A program made the translations under genes and the position numbers. DNA of 64,000 bases. Origin: Pararhodonellum marinum. GTDB lineage: Bacteria; Bacteroidota; Bacteroidia; Cytophagales; Cyclobacteriaceae. Under the pieces are notes generated by a model. It saw nothing but the letters and a program-made list of their open reading frames with translations. It was not told the DNA's origin and made no database searches. Shown here piece by piece: positions 55,401-62,812 of the stretch. The stretch covers positions 372,001 through 436,000 of the forward strand of contig NZ_JACEFJ010000003.1 in the NCBI RefSeq assembly GCF_015354735.1. The letters run 5' to 3'. The stretch's first letter is position 1. Every line of letters starts with the position of its first letter.

Positions 55401-58400
55401 CAGGGTACTTTTCCTACTTATAGAACTCCAAGGGAAGGCCTATTTCTGCAATATTTTGAAGCTGGTCAAAGAGGAGAGACATTATTGGTCAATGAAATCG
55501 GGGAGGAAGCTTGTCCTGCGCATTACGAATACCTGTGCAGCTTGCCGGGAGTAGGAGAGCAATTGCTTCAAATGAAGGCCGCCGGAATCCCATTTCCAGC
55601 TTCCCAGATTGACCATGTGGCATTTTTCAAATATGGTTATGTCCTCTTCATCACCTATGAACCGGCCCCTGAATCCCATGATATTTTCAAACGATTCGCC
55701 AATGTTTTTGAACAATCCTACACCCGATTCCTTGATCTTCAAAAAGCCGAAGCACAGGCAAGGGAAGCAAGGATCGAAGCGGCTTTGGAGCGTGTAAGGT
55801 CACGTTCCATGGCGATGCACAAAACCGATGAATTACAGGAAGTAGTGCGGGTTGTGGCTGAAGAGTTAAAGAACACGGGGGTAATCCTTGATACATGGGG
55901 CGCTGTAATTTGTACCTATTTCCAGGATTCTAAAGATGTGCTACACTGGACAGCTAGCGAAGATCCCTGTAACCCTTCAATTGCTTTTTTATTGCCCTAT
56001 TTCAAAGATGAATTGTTCGATGAAGCCTGGGAATCAAAAGAAAGGGGCGATAGCTATTTTGCTAAAGTGTTTTCTTTTGAAGTCAAAAATACCTTCTTCA
56101 ACCATGCCTTTGAGCATTCCGATTACCGGCAACTCTCAGAAGATTACAAAAAACTCATTTTAGAGAGCAAAAACCATGGTATTGCCTGGGCCTGGGCTAA
56201 AAATTCTGCCATTATGATACCTTCCATTCAGGGTGATCTGCCATCCGAAGATGAAAAAGAAATCCTGATTCGTTTTGCAAGAGTTTTTGAACAGTCCTTT
56301 ATCCGCTTTCTCGACCTTCAAAAAGCAGAAGCCCAAGCAAGAGAAGCGCAGATAGAAGCTTCGCTGGAAAGAATTCGTGCCAAAGCAATGTCTATGCATC
56401 ATTCAGATGAGTTGGATGAAGTATTGGCCGTTTTATGTGAGCAGTTTGACACACTCGGTATTTTTCCCATGTCAACCCACATGACCGTACTTGATATTGC
56501 CAATAACAAATTTACCTTCAGAGAAACCGGGAAATTCGGCAACAGGAGTTTTGGTGAACAAACCGTTGCACTGGATGCCATGGATACTTGGAAAGAAATG
56601 GTGGAAAGTTGGAAAAGCGCCGATCCTTATTCCATCAACAGGCTGCATTTCCCCAAAGAAACACTTCCACAGGTTTGGGAAGTTTTTCACGAGTCATTTG
56701 CTTCCATGCCCGAAGGTTCAAAGATTACGCCGGATGATTATCCCGATGGTATTTACCATACAGCAGGTAAGCATCCATTTGGATACATAGGAATGAATCA
56801 GGTGCGACCTGCAACCGAAAAAGAAGAACAAATAGTCGTAAAATTTGCCAATGAATTCGGAAGGGCTTACCAACGCTTCTTGGATCTTCAAAAAGCAGAA
56901 GAACAGACCCGTGAAGCACAAATCAACCTTGCCGTGGAACGCGTTAGGGCCAGGGCACTGGCTATGTTTAAATCTGAAGAAATATTAGGGGTTGTAACTA
57001 AACTAAAAAATGAGGTAATGGCATTGGATATTCCAGACGTGATTGCTGCTACAATTATCCTTAAAGAAGGTGAAGACAAGGTAAGAATGTGGGATTTGTC
57101 TTCGCTTGATGAAAATAGTTATGGTGATGAAATACCTTTTGTCCTTTCTTTTAAATTCAAAAAAAGAGATCCAAATCTATATGTAAAGCGTGTCTGGGAA
57201 AATCCAGAAAATTACTTTTTGGAAGTAGAGGAAACAAAAGACTTTAAAAGATTTATCGAATGGCTGCGAGAAAACAATAAAAATGTAGTGGCAGATGAAG
57301 TAGAGGAATTTATTGAGTCCACACAAATAAATAAGTTACATCATGCCGTCAAAAAACTGAACAATGGAAAATTGGTCATTGATTTATTAAATCCACCACC
57401 GGATGAAATGGAAACCCTTTTGACCAAAATGGGAGCTGCGTTCGATTTGGCCTATAAACGTTTTGAAGATTTGCAAAAAGCCGAAGCCCAGACAAGAGAA
57501 TCTGAAATTCAGTTAGCCTTGGAGCGTGTCCGCGCCAGGACCATGGCTATGCACAATAGTGATGAATTGGCTGAAGCTTCTTCCCTGTTGTTTCAGCAGA
57601 TGGAAGCGTTGGGTGTTCATACATATAGCAGCGGATTCACTATTTGGGATGAAAAACAGGGGCACCTTGTTTCCTGGATGTGTAATGCGGATGGCTCCAT
57701 GAATCCACCCTTCCGGATGCCTATTGAAGAAGAAAAATGGCATGAAGAACAGTATGATAGCTGGAAAAAGGGAGACGATTTCATCGTAAAAGACCTGAAC
57801 GGTGAAGAGATGAAGTCGTATTTCCAGTATTTACGATCTTTTCCTTTACTGGACGAGGCATTTAAAAAATCTGAATCTGCCGGCCACCTGATGCCTGAGC
57901 GGCAAGTACACCATACAGCCCACTTCTCACACGGTAACCTTCTGTTCATTACGCTTGACCCTATTCCCGATGCCCACGATATCTTCACACGTTTTGCTAA
58001 AGTTTTTGACCAAACCTACACCCGCTTCCTCGATCTTAAAAAGTCAGAAGCTCAAGCCAAAGAGGCAAAAATCGAGGTAGCCCTCGAAAAAGTGCGCTCC
58101 CGAACCATGGCCATGCAAAAAGCCGAGGAGTTGGGAGAAGTCGCCACGGTTTTATTTAGAGAGATGAATGCGCTGGTTGATAATCTTTGGACTTGCGGTT
58201 TTGTGCTCTGCGAACCTAATCGCCAAGAAGATGAGTGGTGGCTGAGCTTAAATAATGGTTTGATTCAACCGTTCTTCCTCCCCAATATTGGAGACTATGC
58301 GCATGAAAGCCTCTATAAAGGATGGATAAAAGGCGAAAGCTATCGGACAGTAACACTGCAAGATGAAGTACTACAGGAACATTACGATTGGTTGATGAAT

Positions 58401-60596
58401 ATTCCAATATCCAGGAAGATATTTGAGGAAATGGAAGCCTCAGGCATTTCCAGGCCAAACTGGCAGCGACTACACGCGGCCTACTTTAAGACCGGTTACC
58501 TGGTCATCATTACCGAAGTTCCCTGTGAAGCGGAAGAAATTTTCAAGCGCTTCGCTCAGGTTTTTGACCTCACTTATACCCGCTTCCTCGATCTTCAAAA
58601 AGCTGAAAATCAAGCCAGGGAATCACAAATCGAGGCATCTCTGGAACGGGTCCGTGCCAAAGCCTTGGCCATGCACAATTCGGAAGATCTACGGCAGACG
58701 ATTACCGCCATTTTTGAGGAACTGAAGGGATTAAATATTAAAACAATCCGCTTAGGACTGGGATTGGTCAATCCGGATCGTCCAGAAGGTGAAATAGTCA
58801 CATCCCGAATTGACGGGAAAGACCATATTCTTGAAGTGAGCGGAAAGTTCAGGTTAGAAGGTCACCCGGTTCTTGATAGTTGTTACGATCACTTTAAGCA
58901 GCAACAGGATTACTTCCCCATTCTGGAAGGGGAGGAAATAAATAGTTACTATGCGGCGCTACAGGGGTATGTGAATGTGCAGGGACAGGGAACTGATACA
59001 AAACACTTTGGCTGCTTCCTCTATTTCAAAGAAGGATGTCTATACGCCTGGTCGGCCGAACCGCACTCGGAAGGACAGATCGGCATTTTAAAGAAATTTT
59101 CACGTGTCGTGGAGATAACCTACCGCCGTTATAAAGACCTTTTAGAATCCGAATACCGGGAAAAAGAAGCGGTCAAGCAAGCTTCCCTAGACCGGGTCCG
59201 GGCAGAGATCGCCTCCATGCGTACCGCCAATGACCTGGAACGGATCACCCCACTTATCTGGAAAGAACTTACCACATTGGGTATTCCGTTTCTCCGGTGT
59301 GGGGTGTTCATCATGGATGAAAAGGAAGAACTCATCCATACATTTCTATCTACGCCCGATGGCAAGGCCATTGCAGCATTTCATCTGCCTTATACTTCCA
59401 ATCCTTTTTTTAATGCCATTGAAGAATGGCGGGCAAAAAAAATTCATATTTCCCACTGGGACACAGAAGAATTTTCAGCACTCGCAGATTCATTGGTCAA
59501 GGAAGGGCAGCTAATCAACCGTGAACAATATTTGAATAGTGTTCCAAAAGGTGGCCTTTATCTTCATTATGTACCGTTTTTACAAGGAATAGTATATGTA
59601 GGAAACACTGCCGCACTGACTAATGAAAATCTGCAATTGGTTCAGTCGGTCGCTGATGCTTTCTCAACTGCCTATGCCCGCTATGAGGATTTTGTCAAGC
59701 TGGAACAAGCCAAAGCCAAAGTGGAATCCGCCATGAGCGAACTCAAAGCCACCCAATCCCAACTCGTCCAGCAAGAAAAACTCGCCTCACTCGGCCAACT
59801 CACCGCCGGGATCGCCCACGAGATCAAGAATCCGCTGAATTTTGTCAATAACTTTTCGGAGGTGTCGATGGAGATGATTGAGGAGATATTAGAAGCGAGA
59901 GACGAGAGACGAGAGACGAGAGTCAAGACCTTTCTGCCGGACAGACAGGATCATGAAATGAAAAGGGAGGAATTTGAGGAGATGGAAGATGAGATTTTGG
60001 AGGATATAAAAATAAACTTGAAGAAAATACATGAGCATGGTTCTCGGGCCAATGGTATTGTGACATCGATGCTACAGCATTCCAGGGGCGGTTCAGGGAA
60101 AATGGAACCTACTGATCTGAATGCTTTGATCAAGGAATATGTCAACCTGAGTTTTCACGGGATGCGGGCAGGAAAAAACCCAATCAATGTGGAGATCGCT
60201 TTGGATCTGTATCCTGATTTGGGTATGGTTTCCCTGATCAAAGAGGACTTTACCAGGGTGATTATCAATCTGTGCAATAATGCATTTGATGCTCTGAGAA
60301 GTAAGGTTCAGTCTAAAAACCTGCCAGGTCTTGAAGCCTACCATCCAAAACTTACCGTCCGCACCAACTCCGAAAAGGACCACATCCTTCTCCAAGTAGC
60401 CGACAACGGCCCCGGCATCCCAGATGACATCAAAGACAAAATCCTTCAGCCTTTCTTCACTACCAAAAAAGGAACAGAAGGAACAGGGCTTGGGCTGAGT
60501 ATTACTAATGATATTGTGAAGGCGCATGGCGGTGAATTGGAAATTGAAACTGTAATCGACAAAGGGACAAAGTTTATAATCAAACTAAACACATGA
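52425..60596 (+). CDS. Giant soluble histidine kinase with 12 tandem GAF-like modules
   Basis: 2723 residues, soluble. The N-terminus (about 1-145) is an NTF2-like domain (FCIVPYEDISDIIGPDPMVYG, YLDNQWKLTHWHTSTPV). Twelve modules of about 190 residues follow, each with a motif like LEKIRSSSLAM or LERVRSRSLAM and a joint like TRFLDLQKAEAQAREA. The last (LERITPLIWKELT) matches the last module of the preceding kinase. HisKA has His2465 (IAHEIKNPLNF), and the HATPase has NNAF, DNGPGI and GTGLGLSIT. The start is one base after the previous stop; its own stop overlaps the FIST ATG by 4 bp. The HisKA linker is unusually long because of repeat DNA (59895-59949). Confidence 0.9.
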   Translation: MDAKKKNDLEETYERILNVGFCIVPYEDISDIIGPDPMVYGTAKDERILSFEGVEALFKSQYEQMGNMKPAFDRKRIAKRISNGGNNACIIEEFTLTLSSDEEIHTIFMRATCVMEYLDNQWKLTHWHTSTPVDTENDPWHMEEWKREKEKLQQLVDEQTAALKQNNRELQIEAALEKIRSSSLAMQKTEDLREVVKVLFEQMQGLSVDMGFATVSIFIFEDVSRNIRQWLPLPDGVSSLSVPYFDHPISSDLFDAKESGEDFFTKIYTLEEKNTWLAHGFEHTDYKDLPVAFKSSLLQAPGYAIAITLAKNSGICIPSFEGKLPTPENIQIMKRVGKVFEQAYIRFLDLQKAESQAREAQIEVAVERVRAKALAMHKSTEILQVAMTLKEQMEGLNLSGVTAATIYLEHDDNKIRVWDITELKESEQGPQLSSDFTFRLEDTDPGLWVRRIWNASEKYSVIEMSGDDFIKCEKWIREFDETAADNYREFIRAAKIEHTWHPTVHLEKGKLNLDFTVPPPVEMEFILPKMGAAFDLAYRRFLDLQKAEAQAKEAQIEVSLERVRSASMAMHKTDELGKVVEMLFLQFSELDLDFYQVWINIFRLEEGVSDCWFSPVKGVINEAYTALVPLEPFENLSIKTWKAGEEFSYLSWNGLREVDKVMKELSALTNHPSFHQIQKKKRMKRVEIVDCNHKYGVIAMAKNEDITDNDRSILKRFANVFEQSYTRFLDLQKAESQAREAKIESALERVRSRSLAMHHSSELSAVVDTLLGEFTNLEFTLTFCIINLIDEQDMSNTVWAANPETGKDPESYYMKFEDYPFHHAMWDAWKAQKKRFVYIIEGEEKKIYDEYLYSETEFRRFPKHVQDANKALERYVAGFTFFKYSGLQTVSLNPITEDDLEILERFGKVFEQAYTRFLDLQKVEAQAREAEIQLALERVRARSLAMHRSEELADISLELVKQVQVLGMESWFCAFNIYDDDPRGSVEWGSNGQGTFPTYRTPREGLFLQYFEAGQRGETLLVNEIGEEACPAHYEYLCSLPGVGEQLLQMKAAGIPFPASQIDHVAFFKYGYVLFITYEPAPESHDIFKRFANVFEQSYTRFLDLQKAEAQAREARIEAALERVRSRSMAMHKTDELQEVVRVVAEELKNTGVILDTWGAVICTYFQDSKDVLHWTASEDPCNPSIAFLLPYFKDELFDEAWESKERGDSYFAKVFSFEVKNTFFNHAFEHSDYRQLSEDYKKLILESKNHGIAWAWAKNSAIMIPSIQGDLPSEDEKEILIRFARVFEQSFIRFLDLQKAEAQAREAQIEASLERIRAKAMSMHHSDELDEVLAVLCEQFDTLGIFPMSTHMTVLDIANNKFTFRETGKFGNRSFGEQTVALDAMDTWKEMVESWKSADPYSINRLHFPKETLPQVWEVFHESFASMPEGSKITPDDYPDGIYHTAGKHPFGYIGMNQVRPATEKEEQIVVKFANEFGRAYQRFLDLQKAEEQTREAQINLAVERVRARALAMFKSEEILGVVTKLKNEVMALDIPDVIAATIILKEGEDKVRMWDLSSLDENSYGDEIPFVLSFKFKKRDPNLYVKRVWENPENYFLEVEETKDFKRFIEWLRENNKNVVADEVEEFIESTQINKLHHAVKKLNNGKLVIDLLNPPPDEMETLLTKMGAAFDLAYKRFEDLQKAEAQTRESEIQLALERVRARTMAMHNSDELAEASSLLFQQMEALGVHTYSSGFTIWDEKQGHLVSWMCNADGSMNPPFRMPIEEEKWHEEQYDSWKKGDDFIVKDLNGEEMKSYFQYLRSFPLLDEAFKKSESAGHLMPERQVHHTAHFSHGNLLFITLDPIPDAHDIFTRFAKVFDQTYTRFLDLKKSEAQAKEAKIEVALEKVRSRTMAMQKAEELGEVATVLFREMNALVDNLWTCGFVLCEPNRQEDEWWLSLNNGLIQPFFLPNIGDYAHESLYKGWIKGESYRTVTLQDEVLQEHYDWLMNIPISRKIFEEMEASGISRPNWQRLHAAYFKTGYLVIITEVPCEAEEIFKRFAQVFDLTYTRFLDLQKAENQARESQIEASLERVRAKALAMHNSEDLRQTITAIFEELKGLNIKTIRLGLGLVNPDRPEGEIVTSRIDGKDHILEVSGKFRLEGHPVLDSCYDHFKQQQDYFPILEGEEINSYYAALQGYVNVQGQGTDTKHFGCFLYFKEGCLYAWSAEPHSEGQIGILKKFSRVVEITYRRYKDLLESEYREKEAVKQASLDRVRAEIASMRTANDLERITPLIWKELTTLGIPFLRCGVFIMDEKEELIHTFLSTPDGKAIAAFHLPYTSNPFFNAIEEWRAKKIHISHWDTEEFSALADSLVKEGQLINREQYLNSVPKGGLYLHYVPFLQGIVYVGNTAALTNENLQLVQSVADAFSTAYARYEDFVKLEQAKAKVESAMSELKATQSQLVQQEKLASLGQLTAGIAHEIKNPLNFVNNFSEVSMEMIEEILEARDERRETRVKTFLPDRQDHEMKREEFEEMEDEILEDIKINLKKIHEHGSRANGIVTSMLQHSRGGSGKMEPTDLNALIKEYVNLSFHGMRAGKNPINVEIALDLYPDLGMVSLIKEDFTRVIINLCNNAFDALRSKVQSKNLPGLEAYHPKLTVRTNSEKDHILLQVADNGPGIPDDIKDKILQPFFTTKKGTEGTGLGLSITNDIVKAHGGELEIETVIDKGTKFIIKLNT
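52940..59700 (+). repeat. Array of 12 module repeats (about 570 bp each) in the 2723-residue kinase
   Basis: Motif positions are near 52960, 53525, 54105, 54670, 55235, 55795, 56370, 56940, 57525, 58095, 58645 and 59195. Paired types are visible: units 1 and 6 (PYFDHP/PYFKDE with a FSFEVKNTFF-like segment), units 5, 9 and 10 (a HYEYLCSLPG-like or SYFQYLRSFP-like segment), and units 2 and 8 (VWDITELK-type with PPPVEMEFILPKMGAAFDLA-like ends). Units 3, 4, 7, 11 and 12 are one-off. The joining DNA is again nearly constant. Confidence 0.85.
59895..59949 (+). repeat. Direct-repeat run plus palindrome in HisKA linker of the 2723-residue kinase
   Basis: A 7-bp run of GAGACGA words (about 59895-59925) is followed by CTGCC-GGACA-GACAGG (59934-59949), a variant of the CCTGCC-N5-GGCAGG palindrome. 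Together they encode an Arg/Asp/Glu-rich insert (EARDERRETRVKTFLPDRQD) in the same HisKA loop as the palindrome of the 2547-residue kinase. Confidence 0.8.
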
Positions 60597-61756
60597 AAGC
60601 AAAATCAATCAAAGGAAGATCTGCCGAAGAAATTAAAACAGCACTAGCTGAAAGTATGGCCGAAGCCCACCTGCCTGACGGGCAGGGATTTAAACCAACG
60701 CTTGCTCTGGTCTTTATTTCTGTAAAGCAAGATATAGATACCATTATCAGCATACTTGACGGAGAAAATATTCAGGTTTTTGGAGCCACCACTAGTGGTG
60801 AGATTTCAGATAGCGACATCAGTCATGAAGCGATTTCCATCCTTTTAATGGATATGGACCCGGCCAACTTCCGGATATGGTATGATGAGTATGCGGGTAG
60901 TGATGTCGTGGAAGTAGCTAAGGCAATGACAGCGCAAGCATTGACGATTTTTGAAAAGCCGGCTTTTTTACTAAGCAACAGCGTCGAAAAACCTCAGGAT
61001 ATTGGATTGGGTGAAAAAATTGTAAAATCCGTTGGCTATGTGGCTGGAAATGATATAACCATCTGGGGTGGTGCCGCAGGCGACGACCTGATGTTCAAAG
61101 AAACTTTTGTATTCACTAACACCAACATTAGCAACAAAGGTATCCTGATGCTGGTGATGAATGAAGACAAGATATTGGTAAAGGGAAGGGCCGCTACTGG
61201 CATGAAGCCTTTTGGTACTGAAAAGGTAATCACAAAGTCCGAAGGAAGCTGGATTCTTGAAATTGATAACCAGCCTGCCACTGACCTTGTGATGAAATAT
61301 ATGGGCGAAAATCTTTCTCCGGAAGATTTCAAGGATTTCAACCTAAAGAACATTTTTTTAAACCTGATGAGGGAAGATAGTAGTAGCATAATTCGCGCTA
61401 CTATGGGCTTTAACATGGACACTAAAGGGATTACAGTATCAGGTAAAATAAAGACCGGTGATAAATTCAGATTCACATTCTTGCCCGATTTTGATGTATT
61501 GACCGAGGTCAGCGAAAATGCAAAACAGTTTCAGAAAACAGAAATGACCGAAGCCGATGCCCTTGTTATGTTTTCCTGTATTGGACGCATTGATGCCTTT
61601 GGTCCTATGACTTCCGAAGAATTGCAAGGAATACAAAGTGTGTATAATGTGCCCATGGCGGGGTTCTTTTCTTATGGGGAATATGGGCGTGCCACGGGTG
61701 GCAACAATGAATTTCATAACATGACCTGCTGCTGGGTAGCATTGAAAGAGAAATAA
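60593..61756 (+). CDS. FIST domain sensory protein
   Basis: 387 residues, cytosolic. The N-terminal FIST_N domain (about 40-240) includes FGATTSGEISDSDISHEAIS and VTIWGGAAGDDL-like strands; the C-terminal FIST_C part (about 250-380) ends with GFFSYGEYGR and the NEFHNMTCCWVAL tail typical of the family. FIST domains are thought to bind small molecules such as amino acids and are often wired to kinases and cyclases. It overlaps the preceding kinase by 4 bp and touches the following kinase with no gap, so it probably supplies the ligand-sensing part for that small kinase. A palindromic repeat is in frame near residue 27. Confidence 0.9.
   Translation: MKAKSIKGRSAEEIKTALAESMAEAHLPDGQGFKPTLALVFISVKQDIDTIISILDGENIQVFGATTSGEISDSDISHEAISILLMDMDPANFRIWYDEYAGSDVVEVAKAMTAQALTIFEKPAFLLSNSVEKPQDIGLGEKIVKSVGYVAGNDITIWGGAAGDDLMFKETFVFTNTNISNKGILMLVMNEDKILVKGRAATGMKPFGTEKVITKSEGSWILEIDNQPATDLVMKYMGENLSPEDFKDFNLKNIFLNLMREDSSSIIRATMGFNMDTKGITVSGKIKTGDKFRFTFLPDFDVLTEVSENAKQFQKTEMTEADALVMFSCIGRIDAFGPMTSEELQGIQSVYNVPMAGFFSYGEYGRATGGNNEFHNMTCCWVALKEK
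60670..60686 (+). repeat. Palindromic repeat inside the FIST gene
   Basis: CCTGCC-TGACG-GGCAGG (60670-60686), 6-bp stem and 5-nt loop, translated as HLPDGQG near residue 27. It has the same stem as the element at 51746 in the 2547-residue kinase. Confidence 0.8.
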
Positions 61757-62812
61757 ATGGAAATCAGCCTCCAAACCGTGATCGAATTCGTCAAGTCTCA
61801 TCCGCACATTGAAGCCGATAAGAAGGAAATGTTGTTGGGTGTGTTGAATACGGCAAAAAAAGAATTTGATATCCTTGCCTTCAAACTGGACCGTACGGAA
61901 AAGGTAAAAAGGACCACGGCCATTTTACTTGAAGAAACCATAGAGGAGCTTGAACTGAAAAGGAAAGCCATTGAAGAAACCAATTCGGCACTTCAACGAT
62001 CTTTGGAAGAACTCAAAGCCACCCAAGCCCAACTTATCCAACAGGAAAAACTCGCCTCTCTCGGTCAGCTTACTGCAGGCATCGCCCATGAGATCAAGAA
62101 CCCGCTGAATTTTGTGAATAATTTTTCGGAGGTGTCAATGGAGATGATTGAAGAGATTCAAGACACAAGACTCAAGACACAAGACATAAGACCCAAGACG
62201 GAGGAGGACGAAATTGAGGATGAGATTTTGGAGGATATAAAAGCCAATTTGGAGAAAATCCACGAGCATGGTTCTCGGGCAAATGGTATTGTGACATCCA
62301 TGCTACAACATTCAAGAGGTGGATCAGGGAAGAAAGAACCGACTGACCTCAATGCCCTTATCAAGGAATATGTCAATCTGAGTTTTCATGGTATGCGGGC
62401 AGGAAAGAATCCTGTTAATGTAGATATCCAATTGGACTTGGATGACAGGATCGACAAAGTCCACCTGATTGGAGAAGATTTTAGCCGGGTGATTTTGAAC
62501 TTATGCAATAATGCTTTCGATGCCCTTCGGGCAACAGTTGAAATCCGACCACCGAAACTTACAATTAGGACAAAACTCCAATCAGAAAAACTCCTGATCG
62601 AAGTTGAAGACAACGGCCCTGGCATCCCTGACGACATCAAGGACAAAATCCTGCAGCCTTTCTTTACGACCAAAAAAGGAACTGAGGGAACTGGTCTTGG
62701 GCTGAGTATTACAAATGATATTATTAAAGCCCACGGGGGAGAATTAAGCGTGTTGAGTAAAGTTGGAACAGGAACGAAGTTTATCATTCAATTACCAATA
62801 CAACCAAAGTGA
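61757..62812 (+). CDS. Small soluble histidine kinase of the FIST unit
   Basis: 351 residues, no membrane helix and no sensor domain beyond about 90 N-terminal residues (helix-rich, SHPHIEADKKEMLLGVL and then a coiled coil). HisKA has His111 in IAHEIKNPLNF, and the HATPase has NNAFDAL, DNGPGI and GTGLGLSIT. Its ATG directly follows the FIST stop and its stop TGA overlaps the next ATG by one base, so it sits inside the operon. A 7-bp DNA repeat lies in the HisKA linker, while the N-box loop is short (NNAFDALRATVEIRPPKL) and free of insertions; it is the best reference for the core. Confidence 0.92.
   Translation: MEISLQTVIEFVKSHPHIEADKKEMLLGVLNTAKKEFDILAFKLDRTEKVKRTTAILLEETIEELELKRKAIEETNSALQRSLEELKATQAQLIQQEKLASLGQLTAGIAHEIKNPLNFVNNFSEVSMEMIEEIQDTRLKTQDIRPKTEEDEIEDEILEDIKANLEKIHEHGSRANGIVTSMLQHSRGGSGKKEPTDLNALIKEYVNLSFHGMRAGKNPVNVDIQLDLDDRIDKVHLIGEDFSRVILNLCNNAFDALRATVEIRPPKLTIRTKLQSEKLLIEVEDNGPGIPDDIKDKILQPFFTTKKGTEGTGLGLSITNDIIKAHGGELSVLSKVGTGTKFIIQLPIQPK
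62159..62199 (+). repeat. 7-bp direct repeats in HisKA linker of the 351-residue kinase
   Basis: Six words of the type AAGACNC run head to tail (62159-62199) and encode QDTRLKTQDIRPKT. This is the HisKA loop hit in the two giant kinases. The words resemble the ACACAAG run of the 2547-residue kinase, which lies after its N-box. Confidence 0.8.

Noticed and set aside
44780-60596. Misassembly creating artificial tandem modules
   Set aside because: Module centres are divergent and the frame is intact over 15.8 kb in two genes; a collapsed or duplicated assembly would show identical copies. It still deserves a long-read check.
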